Made by a program: the position numbers and the translations under genes
Part shown: piece by piece, positions 13,001 to 39,851 of the stretch
Layout: every line of letters starts with the position of its first letter
Position numbering within the stretch: position 1 is the stretch's first letter
The notes under the pieces: generated by a model
The model's database searches: none
What the model was told of the DNA's origin: nothing
Seen by the model: the letters and a program-made list of their open reading frames with translations, nothing else
From: Actinostola sp. cb2023
Taxonomy: Eukaryota > Cnidaria > Anthozoa > Actiniaria > Actinostolidae
Length of the DNA stretch: 64,000 nt
NCBI GenBank assembly: GCA_033675265.1
Contig: JAUJYZ010000465.1
Location: forward strand, 36,001 to 100,000
Reading direction: 5' to 3'

Positions 13001-16000
13001 AATTGCACAAATTTGGTCAATGACAATGACAATGACAACAGTTTTATTTGCGCCATATTTGAAATTATACACCTATTTCAATTAACGTTGAAAACGGTCG
13101 ATCTGAATTGGATGATCTGAAACTTTTAAATTCACGCTAACCTCCGCCATATCTCGTTCAAACATCAAGCGTGATTCCAAGCTTCAGATCAAATGAATAA
13201 ATTTCATATGTTAAGTTACTAACGAGAGACCCTCAGTTTCCCATAATTCGTCTTGGTCTCAGATCATCCATTTCAGATCGTCCATGATCAATGTTGACTG
13301 AAATAGGTGTATACCACCGTTTAAAAACGTCAGGCTAAATTACACAGTTAACCGACTAGTCTTAAAGTATTTACAAGATTTAAAGGTCAGGAGAGATTCA
13401 CCCGGCAATTCACCTTGTCCATCTATTAACTTGATTAATTATTTTGGGGAAAGTCATCTGAATGTCGAAGCGACAAAACTTGATTTTGCAGCCGCGCGCG
13501 TGTGCACACCCAATGTAGTTATTGTCCTCCTTAATTGAGTCTAATTACAAAGAGTTGACAACCGATATTCTGTAAATCAATGGGAATCAAACATTACTTC
13601 AAGTTAACAGCTCCAGTTTGTATTTCAGAATAACGTCGATATTGAATTGCCAAATGGATTTTCGTCGATTTCCGTTTGATACACAGCACTGTGATTTCCA
13701 GATTGGAAGCTGTAAGTATATCATTGACTAAAATCTATAACATCAACAACTGACTGGTCGAGCTGGGAAGGGAGGGTGTTTGGAGACTGAGTTCGAATGA
13801 CGGGCGTTTTCCATTTGGCTGACTGACCGACTTCGCGGCTAAGTGTAATAATACCATGATCACCTCGGTTTTCATTGTTCCACGAGGGACATTTAACATC
13901 GAACATCCCTCGCGAAAGCTCTAAGTCAAGCATCGCTCATGCATAGTAATGAGGGAAATTTAGACTAAATCTCCCTCATGAATACAATCATGAGGGAAAT
14001 TTAGACTAAATGTCCCTCATGAATACAATCATGAGGGAAATTTAGACTAAATGTCCCTCATGATTATATTCATGAGGGACATTTAGACTAAATATCCCTC
14101 ATTACTATGCATGAGGATGCAAGTCAGTCCCTCATATACACCAGGTGTACACACAATCATTGGGACCCAAGAGCAAACCTAATAGTACTTAATCGCTCCT
14201 CTACTTATGATGACTCGAGCATTCAAGACGTGTGGGATGTTTGAAGCTCAAAATACAGTGGTATTTTGATATCCACAACATCGTTAACGCATGCGCAATA
14301 GAAGGAAATGCACAAAAGTCGAATTCAAAGGATATTTTATTATAGCTATTTCTGTTATTTGTTCACACAATGAAATATTGTATTAGTTGGCACTTTCCTC
14401 TTTTTCTGTATGTGCTTTTTAGTGTTTTGAGGAACCGTATTCTCCCTTACTTGCTCCACTTCGTCATCTCTCACAAAAGCAAACCGACCTTCCGCCATTT
14501 CTGATCTGTTTACCTTCAGGTACTCCTTACTATAACTAATTTATACTCTTTTATTGTGTATAAATGAAACAAAGATGTGCAACATGCATGAAGCATTCCC
14601 CAGAGTACAGTCTAATCAAGACTCTTTCACAAAACACTATAATATATTCTCCTTTGCGCCGGTTAACTCAAGCCTGTATTTTTGTCCATTTCCTCGGTGA
14701 TCATGGTATTACAAACTAATACCATGGCTTCTTCGGGATATTAGTGATTAAATGTCCGCGGAGGCTCGGGACTTCCACTAAACTTCCCTCGGCTTCAGGG
14801 ACATTTAATCACTAATATCCCTCAGTGCCATGGTATTACTTATAATAACAGAACTCAAGAAGAGGCCATATTTACGTACGAATTTATGTACCACAAGGAG
14901 TACCTTGATACCAGGTCTTGCATCGCCAGAAATTCCGGTCATTCTGAGCCGGAAGTGACGCAACGGTTTTCATTTGGAAGTATGACTTCGAGTGTCAGTC
15001 AAATTCGCTCCTAAACACGTTCAAGAAGGCTGCTTTAGTGAATTAAACACCATTCGAATTGAAAACAACTAGCAAACTGTATGTGTAAGGTATATTTAGA
15101 GCTCAATATTATCGAATAAATATTTTAGAAGCGAAATACTGGCTCATGTCGACGAAATCAATGAATAGCACAGGGAGCCCAAGCGCCCTCAGGCCCGGAC
15201 TCGGAGAAATCAAACTAATTTCGACGGTATGCCTGTGCTTTAACAGCTATCCCATGGATCTTTACGGCAAATGAAAGATGGATGTCTGGGCCCGGTTGCA
15301 CGAAAGGTGAATAGCGCTATCCACCGGATAAGTCTTATCCAACGGATAAAACTGATGCAGTTATCCAATCAATTTTATCCGTTGGATAGGACTTATCCGG
15401 TGGATAGCGCTATTCACCTTTCGTGCAACCGGGCCCTGAGCTTTAGTTTGATGCCAAACATGCAGCAGTTCGGTTAAAATGTCCAAGTTTCAAGGTTCAT
15501 TACTTCACAAGATGACTCTATTACAACTCCCAAAAAGTGTAAAGTTTGAAGTCAAAAAGGAAAGGTTTATAGAGCAGTAAACCAGTTTAATTTAATGGAT
15601 CTAGAAGAACTAATATGTCTATTATACGAATCCACCTGGGAAAATTTGATGGAGCAATGGATTATCATCTTGCAATCCGGCCAAGACTCACATCGGTTGA
15701 ACCGATTGATGACCAATTTGTCAATGATTTGGTGATCATGTATGTCGCTTTGCGTGAGAATTGTAGTATTATAGAAAACTGAATAAAGGAAAGGTAAGAA
15801 ACTAGATTTTAAATGTTATTTGTCTTCATATACGTTAAAATGATATCGAAGAAACTATATCCACCTGGGAAAATTAGAAATATTGAACGGGTACGATTAT
15901 ATTTGCTATGGTTTGAACAAACATATACATTTCTTTGTAAAAATTATTCGTTAATTTGATGCTCACTTGGGTGAAACCGCTGACTGGCTGCCGATCAGGA

Positions 16001-19000
16001 TGTCCGGAATTTCTGGCCATGATTTCAAGGCCCATCCAGACAGAACTGGTGCGTTGCGTTTTAGGGACCTTAACCATTTAGGACGGAATGGATGACGACG
16101 ACGTCAGAGAAACAATAGCACTAATTACAACATTTAATAATTTCTGGTTGGAATGTACGAAATAAGCTCGATTTGGTCTTAACTTCAGGCGTTGAGTGCT
16201 AAACTACAACGTAAAATGCCTATGTTTGACGATGAAAAGAGAACGAGAACGTCAGTTCGTTATTTGTACGGATAGTGGTTTTCAGTTAACCGGACCACAA
16301 AAAGACGATGTCGTTCATGAAAGGCGGCGCAAATTTAGTGAAAACACGGAATATGAAACAATTATAAAAACAATAGACAACAAAACACTTTATTCGAACT
16401 GTGTCGTCCTCGACGTCATCGTCCTGGTGCTTTAATAAATCAGAGACCGGTGTGTTCAGTCATATGGAAAACGCTCTTAGTTCCTGGCAGTTAGAATTCC
16501 GCGAATTCTTGTGATGGGACCAGTTTGTACCGGAAGTGTCACTCACTCGGTATTTGTAAACTTACCTTAGAGTGGTCAGCAACATTAGGCAAGAATCTCC
16601 GTCACTAAACGAAAACCTGATGTTTAATTTTTTATTGATTCCACAGATGCTAATACCGAGGATGCTGTCATCATTCGGTGGAGGAATGGACTGGGGGTGA
16701 TTCTATCAGATGAAGTGGAAATTCTTCAGTTCAAAATCAAGAACGTAACAAGCAGCGACTCAAAAGGGATCTACAACACAGGTAGCTCATGCATGTATTT
16801 ATCAAAATATACCAATAGGCTACTTGCACTAAGAGGTCACGTGATCCCAACCCCCTTAAATCGAACAGCAGTGTCGAAATGAACTCCAGAAATGAAACGA
16901 GCAGCTCGAAATTAGTAAAAGTTTCAGTCAGAATTATGAGCTGAAAACTTCGCTCTTTTACTAATTTCGAGCCGCTCTTTTCAATTCTGGAGTTCATTTT
17001 GACACAGCTGTTCGATTTAAGGGAGTTAGAGTCACGTGACCTCTTAGCGCAAGTAGTCTATTGACAGTTCTTGTGGAAAGAAGTAGAAATCATATTATTT
17101 AAAAAGCCGTTAACCGTCGTCATTGTCCTCTCCGTTATAAATCTCCAATGATCGTTGCAATCAAGAATTGAGTTTGTTGAATCCAAAAAATCACATCGAA
17201 TGACGTCACTTTGCATGGCACAAATATGTTTGTGAAGAACATGGCTGCCAATAAACAATGCCATGGTCGATTATTGGGATGATTAGGTACTTAGTTCCCA
17301 ATTCACTTGGTTTTCTTTGTTATTCATAGGGAATTATCTATGATATAGACCGGTTGAACAATAGAGTCATTAAAAGCCCGGGGAGGGATTTGATATTCAG
17401 CAGGGCCAAGAGGGATTGATGAATTGAATTGAATAGCTCATTATGAATTCATCGGGCTATATGCGTTGAACCGGGTCAAACACATATAGCCCGGTGAATT
17501 CATAATGAGCCGATTCAATTCATAAATATAAATATAATATAAATCAGAAGTGGAAGTGGTATTGGTCTCTGTGCGCTCTTCGGCTCATTCAATCCAAGTT
17601 CGAACACACCAACTGAAGAGGTACTCCATTTTGCCCCTTCTTGGATTCTAGCTTCATTTCTTTTGGCAAGCTCAATAATAGAAATCGCTTTGATGTTTCT
17701 TTTGTTTCCCCGTTTTGAGCAATTGCCATCCTCGGTAACTACCGTAGCAGTAGTACTAGGTACCGTAGCAGTACTAGTACTACATGTAGGTAACTCCAAA
17801 TCGAGCAGGATATCGCTAATATCGAAGTCTGGGAAGTCCGGTACAAAAATGTGGCCGTCGCTACTCGCCATAGTGCAAATGAAGTGAAAAATTGAAACTA
17901 CTCTATTCTGAATATTTATAGTAACTATTCAGATTGAATGCTTTCATATGAAAGGTTTTTGAGGGATGAATGTTTTTCCGCCCACCCGAGAAAAACGCCC
18001 CATTACAAAGCCTTCAATTAGACAACACACAACAAAGAAAGAAAGAATTGTACATAATTCTCAGGAGATAGGTATTCTATTGTTCGTCCTCCAACCAATA
18101 GACCCTCCTTTGGGTCTGTTGGTATTTTGCGAAAACCACGTGAATTGGGAACTAAGTCTGTTAGTTACCTCGCACGTCGGCATTAAGCTATATACAGCCC
18201 TCGGGCCTACGGCCCTCGGGCTGTATATAGCTTAATGCCTCCGTTCTCGGTAACTAACTCTTACATACAGTGAACCAATAATATGTCCCCATCTCTCCCA
18301 TGCAAATACCATCGTAATGTTATGGACATTCTCCGGACAGTCCATTCTCCCAATAACTTTCCAAAACATTTCGTAGGTATTTCCTAATAATACACATCTT
18401 GGTTAATGCAGAATTTAAAAGAACATATATTTTTATATTTTTAAGGAACCTTTTCCGAGCCCAAGACAACGTTTGTGTTTCACCGTCGATTGATGTACTA
18501 CATATTTGGTTACTACATCCCTGCTTTTCTTATCTGTATATTGAGTTGGGTTTCTCTGTGGATCGATCCCAGATCGGTGCCCGCTCGTGTGTCTCTCGGC
18601 ATTATCACAATCCTTGCTATGGGCAGCTTTCTTAATAACAGTAGTGGTCCTAAAGTATCGTACGCGACTGCCTTGGATGTCTACATCATAACGTGCTACG
18701 TGTTTGTATTCGGGAGTCTCTTGGAGTACGCCGTGGTGCATTATGGGTTAACGTGTTGCGAGAAACTCGGCATTGAAGAGGTAAGCTGGGAATGAATAGA
18801 TAATTGGGACCTTTAAAAAAAACACGTGTCTGAGCCCATAATGCCTTGCGTGTACAAAGTATTTTCGTAGGCCAAGGAAATCGAAATTTGGTAAATTGGA
18901 TTATTTTAATGAACTGTAAAGCAAAGCTGGGCCAAAGGAAGCAATGAAGTAGACCGCTTTCACAGTAAAGAAAGACCCAAATGATTTTTATTTTTTGATT

Positions 19001-19835
19001 GGCGAATGCAATGTTATGGCGCGAAAACGAATGAATAGATAATTGGGACCTTTAAAAAAAACACGTGTCTGAGCCCATAATGCCTTGCGTGTACAAAGTA
19101 TTTTCGTAGGCCAAGGAAATCGAAATTTGGTAAATTGGATTATTTTAATAAACTGTAAAGCAAAGCTGGGCCAAAGGAAGCAATGAAGTAGACCGCTTTC
19201 ACATTAAAGAAAGACCCAAATGATTTTTATTTTTTGATTGGCGAATGCAATGTTATGGCGCGAAAACGATACAACCGGTATGTGGCAAATGTTGGAAGAC
19301 TGGGTTCGAGTGTTTTGATTGGCTGAATTTGTTACAAGTTTTTCGAGGTGTTTGCCCTCGATGAAAGACTAGTGGAAATATCACTTAAATTTGAATATAT
19401 TCAACGTTCATTCTCCAGCACATTGGATAGGCTATACAGTTTTTAAATTGGAGGCAATGTTATAGCACTCGTACCCAGTCTTCCAATGTACTTTCCACAG
19501 ACCGGATACAAGCAAAACGCCTGTAAACAGACTCCACAGCTTTTCATTTCTTTTTGCAGAACCATTCTCTATATGGTCATTCTGAAACGACAGATCAAAA
19601 CGGCAATGCCATGACTGAGGCTTCTTTGACGCGATGCAACGACTCTACAGGAGCTCCGAGCTATTCAATGGCAGACATTAACACAAAAGCTACGATAACA
19701 GTGGACAAATTGCGCCAATATAAGATCAGATATTTAAGATTCAATGCCTATTCATTGGAAAACTATGCAAGAATATGCCTTCCTTTAGCATTCGTTATAT
19801 TTAATTTTGGATATTGGGTGATATACGGGCTGTAG
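1984..19835 (+). CDS. Anionic Cys-loop ligand-gated ion channel subunit (GABA-A/glycine receptor-like), 8 exons
   Basis: Exons are 1984-2048, 8791-8876, 10010-10077, 12730-12965, 13629-13711, 16647-16781, 18446-18780 and 19560-19835. All have GT/AG borders and matching phases, giving 1284 nt and 427 residues, a normal subunit length. What is seen: a hydrophobic signal peptide (1-22), WRPD loop A (115-118), a Cys-loop with 13 residues between C159 and C173, PAR at 270-272 before M2, M1 about 241-264, M3 about 300-322, and M4 at 405-427 next to the stop. Family knowledge: pentameric plasma-membrane channels with Pro-Ala-Arg before M2 pass chloride. Odd points: M2 6' is Ile, there is no 19' Arg, the M2-M3 loop is about two residues short, and loop C lacks the extra cysteine pair of glycine receptors. 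The ligand cannot be told from sequence. Confidence 0.88.
2066..2395. repeat. Tandem duplication, about 160-bp unit, two copies
   Basis: Both copies contain 'ttttcactggtttcccgcgc' and end with 'gaatactgtacagtgttgtg'. Small indels separate them, so the duplication is not recent. Confidence 0.7.
3493..3820. repeat. Tandem repeat, about 136-bp unit, three copies
   Basis: The motif 'aacgttaattgtgtctttta' followed by 'acaaatgaattccgtagcaa' recurs near 3497, 3633 and 3770. 'aaattaagggtcaaacactt' lies between copies. A partial, more divergent copy lies near 3040-3090. Confidence 0.75.
4313..7470. mobile_element. Inverted-repeat DNA element with an asymmetrically expanded left arm
   Basis: The ends are inverted: AGTACTGCTAATT at 4313 and its complement ending at 7470. 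They are followed inward by GGGGACACGACTC on the left and GAGGACACGACTC (as reverse complement) on the right. The right arm (about 7300-7470) carries one copy of a roughly 70-bp unit with 'gagatgagtattgtgggtgt'. The left arm carries about 34 tandem copies of the reverse complement (4325-6750). Inward of the unit both arms continue with matching 'actgagggagga' sequence. AGC flanks both ends and may be a 3-bp target duplication. No transposase is visible. The centre holds an (AAT)n stretch near 7000. Confidence 0.6.
4325..6750. repeat. Minisatellite, about 34 copies of a 65-80 bp unit
   Basis: Each unit contains 'ctcatctcactagtggagac', 'acgactctcacactcacttc' and 'ttactacattctatattctg'. I count about 34 'cactagtgg'-type cores. 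Length varies through small indels in the 'attctatattctgtacaccc' section. Open frames across it only reflect the repeat and are not genes. Confidence 0.95.
7471..8790. other. End of receptor intron 1: dispersed repeat and microsatellites
   Basis: The section near 7585-7815 ('aagctgttttgatagat', 'cagaagtagttttagcct', 'tgcgtgactcagtagagcat') recurs at about 31795-31940, so it is a dispersed repeat. A (CGA)n tract lies near 8095-8122. No exon is seen before 8791. Confidence 0.55.
8791..8876 (+). CDS. Receptor exon 2: start of the ligand-binding domain
   Basis: Acceptor TTCGCAG and donor G/GTGAGA bound 86 nt. The peptide includes a helix-like stretch ending RPNAS, the usual N-terminal motif of the family ('xxRPN'), with N-glycosylation sequons NRS and NAS. 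The last G begins a Gly codon completed by exon 3. Confidence 0.85.
8877..10009. other. Receptor intron 2: retroposon-like tail and a MITE
   Basis: An (AAT)n run followed by 'ctttattttatgtgggttta' (9017-9060) looks like the tail end of a retroposon. A (TATG)n/(TATC)n stretch lies near 9324-9352. The MITE at 9410-9847 fills most of the rest. Confidence 0.5.
9410..9847. mobile_element. MITE with TACACCTATTTCAA ends (copy 1 of 3)
   Basis: The left end TACACCTATTTCAAAAATCG is matched by its complement ending at 9847. The arms continue as near-perfect inverted repeats for about 70 bp ('cagccgaagcaacagtcaac'). Related elements with the same terminal bases lie at 13068-13311 and 41064-41355. It is non-coding, and its transposase source is unknown. 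Confidence 0.75.
10010..10077 (+). CDS. Receptor exon 3
   Basis: Acceptor ACCTCCAG and donor ATG/GTATAA bound 68 nt encoding GAPVVVETEAHVFTMGAFDE and three more residues. This is the first beta strands of the extracellular domain and ends in a complete codon. The minisatellite at about 10140 starts just downstream. Confidence 0.85.
10140..10408. repeat. Minisatellite, about 80-bp unit, four copies, continued at 12646-12700
   Basis: Units contain 'gagtaagaac', 'tactagtactatcattaggt' and 'tctggaatgtcacatc'. One more copy lies at about 12646-12700, on the far side of the recombinase element, so that element landed inside this array. Confidence 0.85.
10403..12645 (+). mobile_element. Crypton-like tyrosine-recombinase element bounded by inverted repeats
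   Basis: A 41-bp inverted repeat with one mismatch lies at 10403-10443 and 12605-12645 (core GCTAATTGCATAATCGTTG). TATATA borders both ends and may be the target duplication. Inside is a broken two-exon gene for a Crypton-type tyrosine recombinase (see next entry). The host sequence on both sides is the same 80-bp minisatellite, which supports insertion as one unit. Known Cryptons usually lack terminal inverted repeats, so either this is a variant or a MITE-like pair of ends carries the gene. Confidence 0.65.
10640..12114 (+). pseudogene. Crypton-derived tyrosine recombinase (DUF3504 / KIAA1958-like), frameshifted
   Basis: The first exon ends at 10812 with G/GTAAG and encodes the family's N-terminal motif (RFPEAT..EI, IPKKTKKST). 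The second starts at 10988 after TTCAG, and the phase fits. The frame then shifts near 11035, near 11515 and near 11745. The pieces at 11042-11524, 11511-11753 and 11746-12114 carry the catalytic-domain sequence in order. Visible catalytic-type residues are Arg in GKRGREN, His in TPHCIK and GHSS, and Tyr in SIESYN. The H-x-x-R box reads H-C-I-K, with Lys where Arg is usual. Three frameshifts and this change indicate a dead copy. It sits in intron 3 of the receptor gene, in the same direction. Confidence 0.8.
12730..12965 (+). CDS. Receptor exon 4: loop D to loop A region
   Basis: 236 nt between TTCTCTAG and AAG/GTAAAT. It contains the conserved 'EYS...RQRWVDERL' strand and the IWRPD motif (loop A) followed by FF, hallmarks of the Cys-loop receptor extracellular domain. 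Confidence 0.93.
12966..13628. other. Receptor intron 4: MITE and flanking AT-rich sequence
   Basis: The MITE at 13068-13311 occupies the first half. The remainder (13312-13628) holds nothing I recognise. Confidence 0.6.
13068..13311. mobile_element. MITE with TACACCTATTTCAA ends (copy 2 of 3), TA duplication
   Basis: TACACCTATTTCAATTAACG on the left pairs with its complement at the right end, and TA flanks both ends. Internal arms 'gatctgaattggatgatctg' and 'gatcatccatttcagatcg' are also inverted. TA duplication suggests a Tc1/mariner-type source. Confidence 0.75.
13629..13711 (+). CDS. Receptor exon 5: the Cys-loop
   Basis: 83 nt after ATTTCAG encode CQMDFRRFPFDTQHC, the 15-residue disulfide loop with the invariant FPFD core and both cysteines. 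The exon ends at T/GTAAGT inside the codon for the next aromatic residue. Confidence 0.95.
13848..14713. mobile_element. Element with TAATACCATGATCACC ends and internal palindromes
   Basis: The left end TAATACCATGATCACCTCGG (13848) is matched by CCTCGGTGATCATGGTATTA at 14693-14712. Between about 13935 and 14110 a palindromic unit of about 45 bp (ATGAGGGAAATTTAGACTAA continuing to TCCCTCAT) is repeated four times. A shorter relative ends at 55077. Confidence 0.6.
14700..14842. repeat. Hairpin element next to the previous one
   Basis: 'ggatattagtgattaaatgt' and its complement 'acatttaatcactaatatcc' form long arms around 14735-14822. Both ends carry 'ggtattac' and 'ccatgg' sequences shared with the neighbouring element. 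Confidence 0.6.
14921..16021. mobile_element. DNA element with 18-bp imperfect TIRs (copy 1 of 2)
   Basis: The left end CATCGCCAGAAATTCCGG and the right end CCGGAATTTCTGGCCATG are inverted with one mismatch. A second copy starts at 61794 and runs to the end of the window. Copy 1 contains a 147-bp MITE missing from copy 2. Copy 2 contains a 1275-bp insertion missing from copy 1. No target duplication is clear and no transposase is visible, so it is probably non-autonomous. Confidence 0.7.
15289..15435. mobile_element. 147-bp hairpin MITE with CTG target duplication
   Basis: The ends GGCCCGGTTGCACGAAAGG and its complement are perfect, and the arms run about 65 bp each. CTG occurs at 15286-15288 and 15436-15438. 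The paralogous site at 62156-62165 has a single CTG and no insert, which fixes the borders. The superfamily is not assigned. Confidence 0.92.
16647..16781 (+). CDS. Receptor exon 6: loops F and C
   Basis: 135 nt following CCACAG. It carries the strands after the Cys-loop, an NVT glycosylation sequon and the start of loop C (YNTG). Phases fit both neighbours. An inverted-repeat MITE begins 31 bp past the donor. Confidence 0.88.
16813..17063. mobile_element. 251-bp inverted-repeat MITE in receptor intron 6
   Basis: CAATAGGCTACTTGCACTAA on the left pairs with its near-complement ending at 17063. The arms pair for about 100 bp each, including AGGTCACGTGA and 'gaactccaga'. It begins 31 bp after the exon 6 donor. 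Confidence 0.75.
17417..17523. repeat. 107-bp hairpin
   Basis: 'gctcattatgaattcatcgg' and 'gtgaattcataatgagc' form the stem, with 'gggctatat' pairing near the loop. Its right side cuts into the coding frame of the neighbouring recombinase fragment. Confidence 0.7.
17524..17871 (-). pseudogene. N-terminal fragment of a Crypton-derived (DUF3504/KIAA1958-like) protein
   Basis: The minus-strand frame starts MASSDGHIFVPDFPDFDISD. It then has a motif of the type 'AISxxEL...EARI.EG.KWSTSSVGVFE', which resembles the conserved N-terminal region of metazoan Crypton-derived recombinase proteins. The similarity stops where the hairpin at 17417-17523 begins, and no recombinase domain follows, so this looks like a truncated relic. 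It lies antisense in intron 6 of the receptor gene. The call rests on motif memory and is moderate. Confidence 0.45.
18160..18258. repeat. 99-bp hairpin with GTTAGTTACC ends
   Basis: GTTAGTTACC and GGTAACTAAC bound it. The inner arms 'ggcattaagctatatacagc' and the complement pair perfectly around a small GC-rich loop. It may be the core of a MITE. Confidence 0.75.
18446..18780 (+). CDS. Receptor exon 7: M1, M2 and M3
   Basis: 335 nt from TTTTTAAG to GAG/GTAAGC. In order: the end of loop C, RR, M1 with the invariant proline (P250), the PAR filter, pore-lining M2 with Leu at 9' (L281), PKVSY in the M2-M3 loop, and M3. M2 reads V-S-L-G-I-I-T-I-L from 1' to 9'. Ile at 6' and the missing 19' Arg are unusual for the family. 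Confidence 0.95.
18790..19268. repeat. Tandem duplication, 239-bp unit, two copies in receptor intron 7
   Basis: 18790-19028 and 19029-19268 differ at only a few bases. Both contain 'gaatgaatagataattggga' and 'gcgaatgcaatgttatggcg'. The first copy begins 9 bp past the exon 7 donor. The remainder of the intron holds nothing recognised. Confidence 0.92.
19560..19835 (+). CDS. Receptor exon 8: intracellular loop, M4 and stop
   Basis: 276 nt after TTTTTGCAG. It encodes a short (about 80-residue with exon 7) polar M3-M4 loop rich in Ser, Thr and Asn, then M4 beginning YARICLPLAF. The stop follows two residues after the WVIYG motif, as in most members. Confidence 0.92.
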   Translation, partial: NHSLYGHSETTDQNGNAMTEASLTRCNDSTGAPSYSMADINTKATITVDKLRQYKIRYLRFNAYSLENYARICLPLAFVIFNFGYWVIYGL

Positions 19836-19939
19836 GGAGATGGAAATGCATGCAGGATCGATCCCGCGTATTAATAATTATTAAACATTGATCATAATTA
19901 CAGAGTCGTTTTCGTATGTGGGAAGTCAGTTCTGTACGT

Positions 19940-20130
19940 TAGAGTCGTTTTCGTATGAGTGGGAAACTTACAGTACGGAGTTGCGTTCACGGTACGGAAT
20001 CGAAGACATTGTATTCAACCAATCACAGCGCGCGAAATTTCTCAACAAATCAGAATGCTAGCTTGGATATCGTCAACAGATGGCGCAATACCGTCACTGC
20101 ACGGCACGAACTCATATGAAAACGACTCTA
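19940..20130. mobile_element. 191-bp MITE with TAGAGTCGTTTTC ends
   Basis: TAGAGTCGTTTTCGTATGAG and its near-complement (one mismatch) are the termini. A second partial end lies just upstream at about 19904. The terminal TAGAG fits the hAT-type YARNG consensus, but I see no 8-bp target duplication. Confidence 0.6.
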
Positions 20131-20772
20131 GTGCTGTACCGTATCATTGTACCGTACCGTTTGTCACGGTATGAAGGAATTTAGAAAATGACATCATATA
20201 GTATATCTGGTCCACAGCTGTCAAACAAATGAAGAAATATTGCAATGATTCTAAAGTTCAAAGCTTTCAAACGGTTTCGGGTAGTTTTTTTTTCTGTTTT
20301 AATTTTTTCCAAGAGTCATTTTAAGGTTTTTTGACATTTATTAATTCATCCCAACGGGCTTTTCAGGATTTATATACTCTTTAATCAAATCTCTAAGGTT
20401 CAGGGTTTTATGGTGGGTATGTGTTTGAGTCAGTTGAAGAAATAGAAAACGAGCGCGTGCTATGTGCAGTTTTAGAGCCCGCGGGAACTGATCAGAACAC
20501 GAGATAAGTGTTAGGAGAAGCACGACGCGTAGCGGTTGCCGTACTACTGTTACCGTATTAACTAACAAGACTCTATTGCAAACAAACTTCAAAGCTGTCA
20601 GCGAGAGAAGAATGCTAATTAGACACGAAGCAAATGGCACAGTTCAGCCATCAACCGACACTGATCGTCAATGACGTCTTCTTGGAGCAGCGACTGGCAA
20701 ACTGACATCGTTACGAGTCAAGAAGAAACAGTCGTACTGCTGTACTGCTGTACATGGACGAATTTATTCAAG

Positions 20773-20856
20773 TAAGTCACGTGATGTATGACGTCAGATA
20801 GGTTTTGTTTGTTGGGTGTTGATATGCTTCTAAAGCAACGACAAGAAAGAAAGAAA

Positions 20857-20912
<56 letters not shown>

Positions 20913-20914
20913 AA

Positions 20915-20962
<48 letters not shown>

Positions 20963-20985
20963 AAAAAGAAAGAAAAAGAAAGAAA

Positions 20986-21077
<92 letters not shown>

Positions 21078-21195
21078 ATATTACTGTCGATCGTTCTGAG
21101 TGAGATATTCAAAATATTCAACTAAGTCACGTGATGTATAACGTGAGATAGGTTTTGTTTGTTGGGTGTTGATATGTTTCTAAAGCAACGACTAT
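20773..21195. repeat. (GAAA)n array flanked by a 75-bp direct duplication
   Basis: 'aagtcacgtgatgta' through 'tctaaagcaacgac' occurs at 20773-20845 and again at 21124-21195. About 230 bp of GAAA repeats (20848-21078) lie between. The duplicated segment carries CACGTG, and the first copy also carries TGACGTCA. It sits about 0.5-0.9 kb upstream of the homeobox TATA box. Confidence 0.85.
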
Positions 21196-21654
21196 AAACA
21201 GTAAATAAATAAACGAGCGCCGAAAACTGAGCAACATACAGTAGCGAAGGAAATTTATCGATTTCTTTCTTTCCAAATATGGTAAATTGTCGGTAGTTAT
21301 TCGATCGCGCCTTTCTCGGCCTCACCCAAATAAAGCGGCAAAATTAAATGTATTCAAAAATTCAGTCACCATATATGGTAAAAACCAAGGGATTTATTGA
21401 GATCACGTCTACGCCCACGCCCACGCCTAGCTAGCCTTCAATAAACATATAAACAGCACTAAAATCAAGACATGGGACGTAGAATAACTAGGGGAAAGAC
21501 GGTGTACTGTAACTTGATGTCAAATATGTTAAGATCATGGAACTATAATATAACAGCAGAAGAAAATAAACAATTTTAAACCTAATCCAGAATCTCATTG
21601 CAGCCATACAGAGTAGGGTATGCGACTTCAAAAAACACCGACTGCTGCAAGGCC

Positions 21655-21661
21655 TATATAA
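21655..21661 (+). promoter_or_regulatory. TATA box of the homeobox gene
   Basis: TATATAA lies 70 bp upstream of the ATG. Transcription would start near 21685-21690, leaving a 5' UTR of about 45 bases. The position and the open frame that follows make it the best core-promoter candidate. Confidence 0.6.
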
Positions 21662-21730
21662 GCGACATATGTAATGCAATGCAACACTACTGAGTAGTTC
21701 CTTCTACGTTTCATCGAAAACTCACTTGGA

Positions 21731-39851
<18,121 letters not shown>

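Larger units (their letters stand above)
19836..21654. other. Intergenic region between receptor and homeobox genes
   Basis: Contains a MITE (19940-20130), a duplicated 75-bp segment around a (GAAA)n array (20773-21195) and otherwise unassigned sequence. The receptor 3' UTR should end in the first few hundred bases, but I could not fix the polyadenylation site. Confidence 0.5.

Noticed and set aside
13925..14120. Possible CRISPR-like array of regularly spaced palindromes
   Set aside because: Eukaryotic context, near-identical spacers and no cas genes; it is an internal repeat of a MITE-like element.
20777..21121. Lys/Arg/Glu and Phe/Ser/Leu frames
   Set aside because: Direct translations of (GAAA)n on each strand.
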